From the NCBI GenBank assembly GCA_031363055.1, contig JANLTP010000097.1:1-64000 (forward strand): DNA of 64,000 nt, written 5' to 3'. A model generated the notes under the pieces. That model ran no database searches. It had not been told where the DNA came from and was given only the letters and a program-made list of their open reading frames with translations. This document shows positions 8,337-16,728 of this stretch, piece by piece (position 1 is the stretch's first letter; each line of letters starts with the position of its first letter). Position numbers and translations under genes: made by a program. This DNA is from JANLTP01 sp031363055. Its GTDB lineage: Bacteria; Pseudomonadota; Gammaproteobacteria; Burkholderiales; Burkholderiaceae_E.

Positions 8337-8774
8337 TCAATCGGTAACCTTGCCGCGCATCGCCTTGACCTCCGAGCGCTGGCCCTTGGCCTGCAGGCGG
8401 CGCTGTTTCGAGCCATAGGTTGGCCGGGTCGGGCGGCGTATCGCGGGGGGCAGCGCCACACTGCTGACGAGTTCATTGAGTCGAGCGAACGCATCGGCGC
8501 GATTCATTTCCTGGGTGCGATGCTGCTGCGCTTTCAACACCAGCACACCTTCAAGCGTAATTCGCGTATCGCGCAGCACCAGCAGGCGTGCCTTGACGTC
8601 GTCAGGCAGCGACGAGGCCGCGATGTCAAAGCGCAAATGAATGGCGCTCGATACCTTGTTGACGTTCTGGCCACCTGCGCCCTGCGCGCGGACGGCCGTG
8701 ATTTCGACTTCGGAAACGGCTACGATGCCGAGTGACTCCTGACTACTTTTCAATCGCCAACAATTCGATTTCAA
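8337..8774 (-). CDS. arfB: Peptidyl-tRNA hydrolase ArfB (YaeJ), ribosome rescue
   Basis: A small class-I release-factor-like protein. The catalytic GGQ lies in RAQGAGGQNVNKVSS, followed by the conserved core (RFDIAASSLPDD ... LRDTRITLEG) and a basic tail (GSKQRRLQAKGQR) like the one ArfB threads into the mRNA channel. It hydrolyses peptidyl-tRNA on ribosomes stalled without a stop codon. The start is uncertain: the only ATG (8774) lies inside the FKBP gene and would add about 15 residues. A CAGGAG close to the end of FKBP suggests the native start may be a non-ATG codon further in. It overlaps and probably follows FKBP in one transcript. Confidence 0.87.
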   Translation of the reverse strand: MKSNCWRLKSSQESLGIVAVSEVEITAVRAQGAGGQNVNKVSSAIHLRFDIAASSLPDDVKARLLVLRDTRITLEGVLVLKAQQHRTQEMNRADAFARLNELVSSVALPPAIRRPTRPTYGSKQRRLQAKGQRSEVKAMRGKVTD

Positions 8775-9186
8775 ACGTCAAGGTGGCATTCGGCGGAATC
8801 ACCCCGCCGGCGCCGCGCTCACCGTAGGCCGTCGCCGGCGGGCAGGTCAACGTTGCCTTGCCGCCGACCTTGAGTTTCTGTACGCCTTCGGTCCAACACG
8901 GCACCACACGATTCAGCGGAAACGTCGCCGGCGCATTGCGCTTGTACGAACTGTCGAACTCCTTGCCGTCTGACAAGGTGCCCTTGTAATGCACCTTGAC
9001 GGTATCGGTCGGCTTCGGGTTCTCACCGGCGCCGACCTTGGTGTGGAGAATTTTGACGCCGGAGGGCAAGTTCTCGGCGTCGGCCGCGATCGCATTGCTC
9101 AACGACAGAGACAATGACAGAGTCAGGGACAGGGACAGGGAGCACGTCAGGGCTGACGCGCGCAAACGGATGCTGGTTGACTTCAT
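8743..9186 (-). CDS. FKBP-type peptidyl-prolyl isomerase, exported
   Basis: 147 residues. A signal peptide made almost wholly of alternating Ser/Leu precedes cleavage near NAIAADA. The FKBP domain follows: VKVHYKGTLSDGKEFDSSY, VPCWTEGVQKLKVGG, PATAYGERGAGG, IPPNATLTFEIELL. It should assist folding of periplasmic proteins by proline isomerisation. The Ser/Leu run is encoded by a degenerate 6-bp tandem repeat. ArfB overlaps its 3' end. A second Cys in LTCPPATAY is worth noting but not a known active residue. Confidence 0.92.
   Translation of the reverse strand: MKSTSIRLRASALTCSLSLSLTLSLSLSLSNAIAADAENLPSGVKILHTKVGAGENPKPTDTVKVHYKGTLSDGKEFDSSYKRNAPATFPLNRVVPCWTEGVQKLKVGGKATLTCPPATAYGERGAGGVIPPNATLTFEIELLAIEK
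9101..9145. repeat. Degenerate 6-bp tandem repeat in the FKBP signal peptide
   Basis: The + strand shows serial GACAGA/GACAAT/GGGACA units which, read on the minus strand, encode the Ser-Leu alternation of the signal peptide. Six-bp units keep the frame, so copy-number change would lengthen or shorten the hydrophobic core by two residues per unit. Confidence 0.6.
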
Positions 9187-9258
9187 AGTATTTTAAGTGA
9201 CCCAATAAGTGATGGAAAAAAGCCTGAAGTGATTCTATCGAAGCCGAAGCACCGCCCT

Positions 9259-11583
9259 TTACTCAATCAACGAGATCGGCTCAAGTGCCTCGCCGCTGGC
9301 CAGAACGCGGCCGATGGCAGCAGTGTGTGGATAGCCAATCTCCTTGAGCGCCTGTACGCAAGCCTCGGCGTTCTCGGCCGGCACCGTGGCGAGCAAGCCA
9401 CCGGCCGTCTGCGGATCAAACAACAGCGCATAGCGACGATGCTTGACCCAATTCGCCTGATCGCGAACCGCGCGGCGCAAACGTACATTGGCGGGTTGCA
9501 GCGAGCTCAGAATGCCGGCGGCTGCCGTCTCCTCGGCACCGTCGAGAATCGGCAGGGCCGACAATTTGAGTTCGACATCGACGCCCGAGGGCCGGGTCAT
9601 TTCGATCAGATGACCGAGCAGCCCGAAGCCGGTCAGATCGGTGCAGGAAGTCGCGCCGTGCTCGATCAGACAAGCGGCGCCCTTGCTGTTGGAGACGACC
9701 ATCGACTTCAAGGCAGCGTCGATCCATCGGCCGCGAGCGGCCAACTTCGCATGCGCCGCGAACAGCGTACCGGTGCCCATCGGCTTGGTCAGAATCACCA
9801 CGTTACCCGGCATCATGCCGCCCTTGCGCATCACCGTGTTCATGGCTTCGGGTATCAGTCCATTGACCGCGAAGCCGAGCGCCAATTCGCGGCCTTCACC
9901 GGTATGGCCACCGACCAGCGCGCAGCCGGCGTCATTGAGTACCTCGATAGCGCCGGACATCATCTGGAACAAAACATCTTCGGTCTTCGACTCGAGCCCC
10001 GGCGGCACGGTGACCACGGCGGTAGCCGACTGCGCCTGCCCACCCATGGCGAATACGTCGCCCAGCGAATGATTGGCCGCGACCTTGCCAAAAATATAAG
10101 GATCGTCAATGAAGGCTCGGAAAAAATCCACCGTATGGACCATCGCCATGCCGGCGGGTACGCGGACCACGGCCGCATCATCGGGCGCGTGCAATCCGAT
10201 CAGGACGTCGTCGCGATCAATCGGGTGCAACGATCCGAGCGCACGCGATAACACCGTTGCGCCCACCTTGGCGCCACAACCGCCACAACGCATCGCAATC
10301 GCCGATATCGCCTGCGCGGCTTCTTGCGCATCGAGCTTGACCGACGGCGCGCCGGACGACGAGCCAAAGAAGGAGCCAGACTGCCCGGTAGACTGGGCGG
10401 CACCGCTTGATTCGCTCATGGCCGGGAACTCGCTGAATTTGCGCATGAAGCGGCGATCAATCCAGTCTTTCCAGCGCCAGACCCAGGCACCGCTGGCGCC
10501 GAACACCGAGCGCGAAGCGACCGCGTGCTGGTCACCGGTGGATATCAACGCCAGCCAACTGCGCTGCGGCACAAATGGCTTGATGGGCAGCTCCTGTAAG
10601 GCCAGTCGGAGATTCTCTTCGAGTGGCCGCCCCTGGCGCACCGCAAACACGCCGGCCTTCTCGCGCGGATGATTGACCACATTGGCAATATCGCCAGCGG
10701 CAAAGATCTTCGGATCATTCAACGTTTGCAAGGTATCGCCGACCTTGATGAAACCGGAGTCATCGAGCTGCAAACCGCTATCGCGCAACCACGGCGCGCC
10801 ACCGGCCTGGGTGACCCAAATGATTTCATCGGCGTCGATGGTTTGACCCGACGCCGTATGCAGGCCACCGACGTTCACCCGATCAACCAGCGCATTGCAA
10901 TGCACGACGACACCGCGCTCCTTCAGAACCCGCTCGAAGCGACCGCGCACATAGGTGTTGTGAGTCGGCAAAATCAGGTCACTGGCGGTCAGCAAATGAA
11001 ACTCGAGCGCATCGGCACTGCGACCCAGCGACACCAACTCATGGCGCAACCGATACTGCATCGCCAGGGTCAATTCGACACCGCCGGCGCCGGCGCCGAC
11101 CACTGCAATGCGCAGCCGACCGGTCTGCTGCCGAACCCGTGCCAGCAAGGCCAGCCAGCGATTGTTGAAACCGGCGATCGGCTTGACCGGCACCGCAAAT
11201 TGTTCGGCGCCGGACACCTGACTCATCTGCGGCGTCGAGCCGATATTGATCGAGAGCAAATCATAGGGAACCGGCGGGCGATCGGCGCAGAGGACCTTTT
11301 GCGCTGCGCGATCAATCCCCGTCGCCGAATCACTGTAGAACCGAGCACCGGCAAATTCGGCCAGTCGGCGCAAGTCAATGTGCACATCGTCGTAGTCGTA
11401 GTGACCGGCGATGTAGCCCGGCAACATGCCTGAATACGGCGTGTGGGTGTCGCGACAAATGACCGTCAGCCGCACACCGGGCATCGGCTTCATGCCAAAC
11501 CGCTTGATGACACCGACGTGGCTGTGGCCGCCACCAATCAAGACAATATCTCGTAGAACGGGCTGTTCGGAGCCTCGCATCAT
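9259..11583 (-). CDS. selD: FAD-dependent NADH-dehydrogenase-like / selenophosphate synthase fusion
   Basis: 774 residues in two domains. Residues 1 to about 385 are a type-II NADH-dehydrogenase-like flavoprotein: IGGGHSH at about 17, a second dinucleotide motif VVGAGAGGVE at about 160, and the FAD-binding AAGDIA near 300. A Ser/Gly-rich linker (about 393-415) leads to SelD. In SelD the catalytic Cys and Lys are in CGGCGAK, followed by DDAAVV, VDFFRAF, SLGDVFAMGG and TDLTGFGLLGH. SelD makes selenophosphate from selenide and ATP; the flavoprotein half may help supply or reduce selenium. Such fusions are known in several phyla. No selA or selB is in the window. It is monocistronic and reads leftward. 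Confidence 0.93.
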   Translation of the reverse strand: MMRGSEQPVLRDIVLIGGGHSHVGVIKRFGMKPMPGVRLTVICRDTHTPYSGMLPGYIAGHYDYDDVHIDLRRLAEFAGARFYSDSATGIDRAAQKVLCADRPPVPYDLLSINIGSTPQMSQVSGAEQFAVPVKPIAGFNNRWLALLARVRQQTGRLRIAVVGAGAGGVELTLAMQYRLRHELVSLGRSADALEFHLLTASDLILPTHNTYVRGRFERVLKERGVVVHCNALVDRVNVGGLHTASGQTIDADEIIWVTQAGGAPWLRDSGLQLDDSGFIKVGDTLQTLNDPKIFAAGDIANVVNHPREKAGVFAVRQGRPLEENLRLALQELPIKPFVPQRSWLALISTGDQHAVASRSVFGASGAWVWRWKDWIDRRFMRKFSEFPAMSESSGAAQSTGQSGSFFGSSSGAPSVKLDAQEAAQAISAIAMRCGGCGAKVGATVLSRALGSLHPIDRDDVLIGLHAPDDAAVVRVPAGMAMVHTVDFFRAFIDDPYIFGKVAANHSLGDVFAMGGQAQSATAVVTVPPGLESKTEDVLFQMMSGAIEVLNDAGCALVGGHTGEGRELALGFAVNGLIPEAMNTVMRKGGMMPGNVVILTKPMGTGTLFAAHAKLAARGRWIDAALKSMVVSNSKGAACLIEHGATSCTDLTGFGLLGHLIEMTRPSGVDVELKLSALPILDGAEETAAAGILSSLQPANVRLRRAVRDQANWVKHRRYALLFDPQTAGGLLATVPAENAEACVQALKEIGYPHTAAIGRVLASGEALEPISLIE

Positions 11584-11656
11584 GAATCAACCTGGGAAAG
11601 GGAAAGGGTAAACCTGCGGAATTTAGAGTCGGGAACGCAGTCTTGAAATTACAAAC

Positions 11657-12430
11657 TCAACCGGCGCGCACAACAATGCCCCGTTCAGCAAACGCGGCGC
11701 GCAGTGCCTTGGCGAACGGCACCGCGGCTGCCTGATCGCCGTGCAGGCACAAGGTTTGAGGGGCGACCGGCACCATTTTACCGTTCAGACTGGTCACGAA
11801 GCCGGCTTCGATCATTTGCAGGGCTTGGGCAACGGCCTGAGTCTCGTCCACGATCATGGCACCGGGCAGCTCACGCGCGCTCAATCGACCCGCATCAGTA
11901 TAGGCGCGATCGGCGAACACCTCGCCCGCTACCCGCAGGCCAGCTTGGCGGGCGACCTCGAGCATCGGGCTGTTCGATAACCCGTACAACATGACGTCGT
12001 CGCCGAGGTCCTTGACGGCCTGCGCCATCGCTTGCGACAGTTCAATATCGTCAGCGGACATGTTGTAGAGCGCACCATGGCATTTGACATGATGCAGCCG
12101 CGTACCGGCCGCGCGCGCAAAGGCCTGCAGCGCACCGGCCTGGTACAGCACCAGGTCATACATGTCTTGCGGTGAGATTTTCATGACACGGCGGCCAAAG
12201 CCCATCAAATCGGGCAGGGACGGATGCGCACCAATGGCCACCCCGTGCGCCACCGCCAACTGAACGGTCTTGCGGATTGTCGCCGGGTCACCGGCATGAA
12301 AACCACAGGCAATGTTGGCCGACGAGATAAACGGCATGATGGCCTCATCGGCGCCCATTTTCCAGACGCCGTAGCTCTCACCCATGTCGCAGTTCAAATC
12401 AATATTCACGACGTTCAATGTCTTATTCAT
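11657..12430 (-). CDS. pxpA: 5-oxoprolinase subunit PxpA (LamB/YcsF family)
   Basis: 257 residues of the LamB/YcsF family: DLNCDMGES at the start, NIACGFHAGDP near 40, GAHPSLPDLMGFGRR near 65, HVKCHGALYN near 115 and a C-terminal LCLHGD. With PxpB and PxpC it hydrolyses 5-oxoproline (pyroglutamate) to glutamate using ATP, removing a damage product of glutamine and glutathione. It overlaps pxpC by 4 nt (12427-12430), so the operon order is pxpB-pxpC-pxpA and the subunits are coupled. Confidence 0.95.
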   Translation of the reverse strand: MNKTLNVVNIDLNCDMGESYGVWKMGADEAIMPFISSANIACGFHAGDPATIRKTVQLAVAHGVAIGAHPSLPDLMGFGRRVMKISPQDMYDLVLYQAGALQAFARAAGTRLHHVKCHGALYNMSADDIELSQAMAQAVKDLGDDVMLYGLSNSPMLEVARQAGLRVAGEVFADRAYTDAGRLSARELPGAMIVDETQAVAQALQMIEAGFVTSLNGKMVPVAPQTLCLHGDQAAAVPFAKALRAAFAERGIVVRAG

Positions 12431-13479
12431 GCTGCTCCGAATTCCGATTGGATGGATCGTATTTTGGCATCAAGACTCTGGCGCGCCCGCTTTTTCAAGG
12501 CCAGCGCTTCCTCCAGCGAACAGCGAACAAAGCGTAGCCGCTCACCGGGTCGCAGTTGCGCGAGTCGCGAGATATCGACGCTGGCGACTTCGAGAATCTT
12601 CGCATAACCGCCGGTGGTCTGGTGATCGGCCATCAGCGCAATCGGCAAGCCGCTGGCGGGCACCTGTACCGTCCCCAGGCAAGTTGGGCCGGACAAGATA
12701 TCGCCGGACTTCTCCCGGACCAGCTCCGGTCCTGCCAGTCGAAATCCGATTCGATTCGATTGCGGTGACACCCGCCAGCTCGCCTGAAAGATTTTCTGCC
12801 GTGCTTCGGCGTTAAACCATTCGAAATGCAAGCCGGGCATGGCATACACCAGAATCGGATCTCGATCCGGTAGGGTCATCGGCGGCACCGACCAGCGCAC
12901 GGTCGAAAAGCCGCTCTGCGTGTTCACGGTGCGCGCGTTCATGGATGAAGTGCGCAGCCGCTCAGTCAGCCGCGCAAAGCGCGCGCTTGAAAGTTCGCTG
13001 ACGTCACTGGCCAGCGGCAGTCCATCGCCCGAGCGCAGCGCCCGACCTTGCAAGCCGCCAAAGCTCGCTGGCAAATAAGTGCTGCGACTGCCCAGGACCG
13101 GATCGACCTGTATGCCGCCGGCGATTGCCAGATACGCCCGTCCGCCCAAAAACGCATGACTGATATGCAGCCGCGCACCGGCCGACAGCAGCACCGGTCG
13201 GTCCTGCGGACAGCGCTGACCATTCACGGTGACATCGAATTGTGCGCCAGAAAGGGCGATCAATACCGGCTCCGGGAATATCAGCTCGGGACCAATCATG
13301 GTGATTTCGAGCGTCGCCTGGTTACGCTCATTACCGACCAGCACATTGGCCAGTTCATGGGCACGCGCATCCATGGCCCCGCCTGGGACGATACCCAGAT
13401 GCTGCAGGCCGGGGCGCCCCAAATCCTGAACACCACTGAGCATGCCAGGGCGCAGTACCTGCGCCGTTACTGGACTCAC
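12427..13479 (-). CDS. pxpC: 5-oxoprolinase subunit PxpC
   Basis: 350 residues of the family often misnamed biotin-dependent carboxyltransferase (KipA/AHS2). Recognisable parts are PGMLSGVQDLGRPGLQHLGI at the N-terminus, GGAMD, LEITMIGPEL, GRAYLAIAGGI, and the C-terminal SNRIGFRLAGPEL with GTVQVPASGLPI and TTGGYAKI. It forms the phosphorylating/hydrolysing complex with PxpB. Both ends overlap their neighbours by 4 nt, consistent with one translationally coupled operon. Confidence 0.94.
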   Translation of the reverse strand: MSPVTAQVLRPGMLSGVQDLGRPGLQHLGIVPGGAMDARAHELANVLVGNERNQATLEITMIGPELIFPEPVLIALSGAQFDVTVNGQRCPQDRPVLLSAGARLHISHAFLGGRAYLAIAGGIQVDPVLGSRSTYLPASFGGLQGRALRSGDGLPLASDVSELSSARFARLTERLRTSSMNARTVNTQSGFSTVRWSVPPMTLPDRDPILVYAMPGLHFEWFNAEARQKIFQASWRVSPQSNRIGFRLAGPELVREKSGDILSGPTCLGTVQVPASGLPIALMADHQTTGGYAKILEVASVDISRLAQLRPGERLRFVRCSLEEALALKKRARQSLDAKIRSIQSEFGAA

Positions 13480-14198
13480 GGCTTGAACTCGCGCTGCAAT
13501 CGCAGGAACTCCTGGCCTGAGATCGGCACAAAGCGAACGCGATTACGCGGCGCCAGCAAGCACGGTGAGGCCCGCGCCGAATCGAACAGGATCATCGGCG
13601 TGCGGCCAATCAGATTCCAGCCACCCGGAATCTCGAACGGATAAATGCTTGACTGGGCGTTGGCAATGGCGACCGAGCCGGCCGCCACTTTTGCGCGCGG
13701 CGTCGCGCGTCGGGGAACGATCAATCCCGGGTCCAGTCCGCCCAGATACGGATGCCCGGGCACAAAGCCCATCATCAGCACCCGGTATTGGGCACTCGAA
13801 TGCCGGCGCACAACCTCGTCGCTGCGCAGACCCAGTTGCCGGGCGACGTCGTCCAGGTCAGGCGCAAACTCAGGTTCATAACAGACCGGAATTTCAATCA
13901 CCGACTCCGATGCCTGATCCGGGATCGACGGCAAGCTCAGGCAGACATCGATGAGTTGCCGGCAGGCGTCGATCGGCGACTCAGGTAGACCCAAGTGGTC
14001 GGAATCAAAGTGCAGCGCCAATCCACCGAGGGTCGGCACGATATCGCGCAGCCAAGCGACGGATTGCGAACGCACGGCGGCGGCCAATTGCTGGACCGCC
14101 TCGTTGACCTCGAGATCGAGCTTTTGCGAGAACTCAATGTACACGGCGTTGTCCCCCAGCGGCAGGATCGCATGCGGCATGTTTTTCGGAGTCGTCAT
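13476..14198 (-). CDS. pxpB: 5-oxoprolinase subunit PxpB
   Basis: About 240 residues of the KipI/AHS1 family: LPLGDNAVYIEF near the start, IPVCYEPEFAPDLDDVA mid-protein, VLMMGFVPGHPYLGGLD, RATPRAKVAAGSVAIAN and PGGWNLIGRTP. It is the first gene of the pxpBCA operon. ATG 14198 is used; a second Met six codons on (14180) is equally possible. About 80 bp separate it from creA upstream, where a 10-bp direct repeat (CGCTCATTGA) occurs near 14246-14268. Confidence 0.94.
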   Translation of the reverse strand: MTTPKNMPHAILPLGDNAVYIEFSQKLDLEVNEAVQQLAAAVRSQSVAWLRDIVPTLGGLALHFDSDHLGLPESPIDACRQLIDVCLSLPSIPDQASESVIEIPVCYEPEFAPDLDDVARQLGLRSDEVVRRHSSAQYRVLMMGFVPGHPYLGGLDPGLIVPRRATPRAKVAAGSVAIANAQSSIYPFEIPGGWNLIGRTPMILFDSARASPCLLAPRNRVRFVPISGQEFLRLQREFKP

Positions 14199-14279
14199 GG
14201 CAGGAAGGATATTGGGGTTACTAAAGCGTTCAGTTGGGTGCGCACATTGACGCGCTCATTGACGCGCTCATGCAGGAGC

Positions 14280-14792
14280 TTATTTTTGAGCCGGAATCGG
14301 CGTCGAAAGCGGTACCGGTACAGCCGTGACACTGCTTTTCGGACTGCCCGAGATCACGCGATCCGAGTAGGTCATGTATACCAAGGTGTTTCGCTTTGAG
14401 TCGACCGAGCGAACGACATGCAAGGTTTTGAAGAGTAGGGACATGCGCTCGTTGAACACGATTTCCTGCCGAGGCAAGGTGCCGGTGAAATGGATGTCCG
14501 CTACTTGCCGGCAGGCAATCGCGGCCTCGGAAACATCCTCGGCCAGGCCAAACCAGGACCAGAATCCGCCGGTCTTGGCGCGCGACACATAGCAGGTCAC
14601 GCCGCCGACCTTGGGATCGTCAAACGCTTCGATGACGACTTTATCAGAGCCCGTAATTCGAAAGTTGGTGTTGACGCTGCCAATCTCCTCACGGGCGCAG
14701 CCGGTGAATAGAACGGCTGGCAACAGGACGAGCGCAAGCGCCTGCGGTGCGCCCACTGCTCGGGATAGAGCTTGACGAATGAACTTAAGCAT
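14280..14792 (-). CDS. creA: CreA family lipoprotein
   Basis: 170 residues. A signal sequence ends in the lipobox-like LFTGCAREE, then the CreA core follows: GSVNTNFRITGSDKVVIEAFDDP, GVTCYVSRAKTGG, LAEDVSEAAIACRQV and the C-terminal TLVYMTYSDRVISGSPKSS. CreA is a conserved periplasmic or lipid-anchored protein of unknown biochemical role. It is the last gene before a divergent gene (GrpB), so its promoter lies in 14793-14852. Confidence 0.9.
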   Translation of the reverse strand: MLKFIRQALSRAVGAPQALALVLLPAVLFTGCAREEIGSVNTNFRITGSDKVVIEAFDDPKVGGVTCYVSRAKTGGFWSWFGLAEDVSEAAIACRQVADIHFTGTLPRQEIVFNERMSLLFKTLHVVRSVDSKRNTLVYMTYSDRVISGSPKSSVTAVPVPLSTPIPAQK

Positions 14793-14852
14793 GAGTACTG
14801 ACTACCCTTCTGGTGACTACAAAAGATCCGCAACAGGCGCTACAGTACACCC

Positions 14853-15383
14853 ATGACGCCCGAACATTCGCTGCAACAGGCCATCAACGAGTCGGTTCGA
14901 CTCGAGGAATACGATCGCCGCTGGCCGACTCGCTTCGCGCGTGAACGAGCACGTCTGCTGCGACGGTTCCCGGATCAGTTTTTGGCCATTGAACATTTTG
15001 GCAGTACAGCCGTTCCTGGTATGCGAGCCAAACCGATTATCGATATTCTGGCAGGCGTCGAATCGATGGCCGTTGCCATTGCGCTTAACCAGACCATCAG
15101 CCAAGCCGGATACACCACGCTGGCCGAGTTCAATGCCACGCTCAGCGATCGGCAATGGTTCATGAAATGGTCCAAGGGCCATCGCACCCACCACTTGCAT
15201 GTCGTCGAGTTTGACGGCGATCAATGGCACCGGCGCCTGCGTTTTCGCGATGCCTTGCGTGGCGATGAGCGCCTGGCTTCGGACTATAGCCGGCTCAAGG
15301 AAACGCTGGCACAGGAGCATCCGGATGACCGGGACGCTTACACTGACGGCAAGGCAGATTTTGTCGATGCCGCGTCTGTTTAG
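14853..15383 (+). CDS. GrpB/UPF0157 family nucleotidyltransferase-like protein
   Basis: 176 residues. The family signature EHFGSTAVPGMRAKPIIDI near residue 48 is the GS...D-x-D-like core of the nucleotidyltransferase fold shared by GrpB proteins, some of which are fused to dephospho-CoA kinase. HHLHVVEFDG near 112 and LRFRDALRGD near 130 complete the pattern. The physiological substrate is unknown for most members. It stands alone, divergent from creA. Confidence 0.88.
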   Translation: MTPEHSLQQAINESVRLEEYDRRWPTRFARERARLLRRFPDQFLAIEHFGSTAVPGMRAKPIIDILAGVESMAVAIALNQTISQAGYTTLAEFNATLSDRQWFMKWSKGHRTHHLHVVEFDGDQWHRRLRFRDALRGDERLASDYSRLKETLAQEHPDDRDAYTDGKADFVDAASV

Positions 15384-15519
15384 CACTGAGCGGAAAAATG
15401 ACCGGTTTGGATATCGGCAGAACAACTGCGACTATACGGGTATCGCTGTCCGGTATTGCTTGCCTGAGCGCGCGCAATCATGCTAAACAGGAGTCCGGCC
15501 ATAAACCGAAAGAATTTGT

Positions 15520-15840
15520 ATGTCCACCGCCATTGCTGAATATGAAAAGTTGGTTGCCGCTTTCGCCGAAGCCGAAGGGGTGTCCACAGCACTGCTGTTT
15601 GGCAAACCCTGCCTGAAAATCCGCGGCAAAGCGTTTGTGGCGCAACATAAAGACACGGTTGTGTTCAAGTTGAAAGGCGTCAACCATCAGAAGGCGCTGT
15701 CGCTGGCCGGAGCCTTGCTATGGGACCCTTCCGACACCGGCCGGCCGATGAAAGAATGGGTCGCCTTGCCGGCCAGTGAAGCGAACCGCTTCGAGGCCTT
15801 GTCGAACGCCGCCCTGGCCTACGTTTCGGCGTCTGTCTGA
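15520..15840 (+). CDS. Small TfoX-N/YjbR-like protein
   Basis: 106 residues. The core LLFGKPCLKIRGKAFVAQ with later VVFKL and GRPMKEWVALP matches small bacterial proteins related to the TfoX N-terminal or YjbR/CyaY-like fold. Function in this subgroup is unknown. The short spacing to GrpB (136 bp) may mean a shared transcript, though a promoter in the gap cannot be excluded. It converges with the TOPRIM gene. Confidence 0.65.
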   Translation: MSTAIAEYEKLVAAFAEAEGVSTALLFGKPCLKIRGKAFVAQHKDTVVFKLKGVNHQKALSLAGALLWDPSDTGRPMKEWVALPASEANRFEALSNAALAYVSASV

Positions 15841-15883
15841 ACTTCGCGCTCAAGGAAACGTCGGCGCGCTACTCACCGGAGCG

Positions 15884-16516
15884 TCACGCCCGAGCGGGCA
15901 TCGGGCCGAAGACATCGATACAGGCTTGTGCGTCGGCCATGCCCATGATGGAAGTCTTGCGCGTCTTCGGGTTCACACAGGTTTGCGCCAGCAGCGCCGG
16001 GTCAATGTTGCCGAGACCGCGATAACGGTTGGATTTGATATCGAACAGCGGTGCACGCACCATCTCGATACGACCTGATTCAAGCAGTGGCCGCATCCAG
16101 CGATAAAAATACATGAGCATCAGCGCGCCGCAATGGATGCCATCGGCGTCCGGATCGAATAACAGCAAGACGCGATCGAATCGTAGCGCGGCCAGCATAG
16201 GAACGGCTGGCTTAGGTCCGGCTGGCGTAGCGCCGGCAGGTAAATCTGTGGCCATCGAATCGAAGGCCTGAACACCCAGCGCTTGCTGTAACGCTTGATA
16301 CAGCTCGAAGACAGCGACCTTTTTCGCATTCGCACGAAGTGCGTTCAAGGGTTTGCCCTGCATCGGCAGCACCGCCTGAAAGTGTTGACTACGAACAGCA
16401 CTGACCGCACTGCAGGCCGAATCACCTTCGACGATGAAGAGCTCGGCAGTGGAACCTGACCCGGACAGCGCACACGCCTCGAGTTTTATCGGCTTGAGTT
16501 TAAAAAATTCGGACAC
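15884..16516 (-). CDS. Stand-alone TOPRIM domain protein (GyrB/ParE-like)
   Basis: About 210 residues. It resembles the TOPRIM segment of type-II topoisomerase B subunits: AELFIVEGDSA near residue 30 (acidic Glu), LPMQGKPLNALRA, and the metal motif DPDADGIHCGAL near 115, then YFYRWMRPLLESGRIE. The ATPase and transducer domains of GyrB/ParE are absent, so it cannot be a complete topoisomerase subunit. GTG 16516 is chosen because an AGGTGTAGG stretch precedes it and the family-like sequence (EFFKLKPI) begins there. No partner gene is adjacent. Confidence 0.75.
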   Translation of the reverse strand: MSEFFKLKPIKLEACALSGSGSTAELFIVEGDSACSAVSAVRSQHFQAVLPMQGKPLNALRANAKKVAVFELYQALQQALGVQAFDSMATDLPAGATPAGPKPAVPMLAALRFDRVLLLFDPDADGIHCGALMLMYFYRWMRPLLESGRIEMVRAPLFDIKSNRYRGLGNIDPALLAQTCVNPKTRKTSIMGMADAQACIDVFGPMPARA

Positions 16517-16683
16517 CCTACACCTTGTTTGAGATGGTCTTGCTGAGCGGCATGGCCGACTCACGGATTCGTATTGTAAGTAACCGCCGGAATCGGGGCC
16601 TGTTGCCAAGTTCCGGCCAACTATCGTCGGGGTCGATGTCGGCGTGCGCACATCAGTACTCTGCTGAAGTACCGCGACAGGTA

Positions 16684-16728
16684 GTCGCTGAACAAGCAGT
16701 CGCCGAACGAGCAGTCGCTGATCAGCCC
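16684..16728. repeat. 15-bp tandem repeat (about 3 units) downstream of the HupE-like gene
   Basis: Three imperfect units of the type GTCGCTGAACAAGCA occur in a row (third unit diverged) just beyond and into the 3' end of the HupE/UreJ-like gene. No coding or terminator role is visible in the 205-bp gap between the TOPRIM and HupE genes. Confidence 0.5.
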
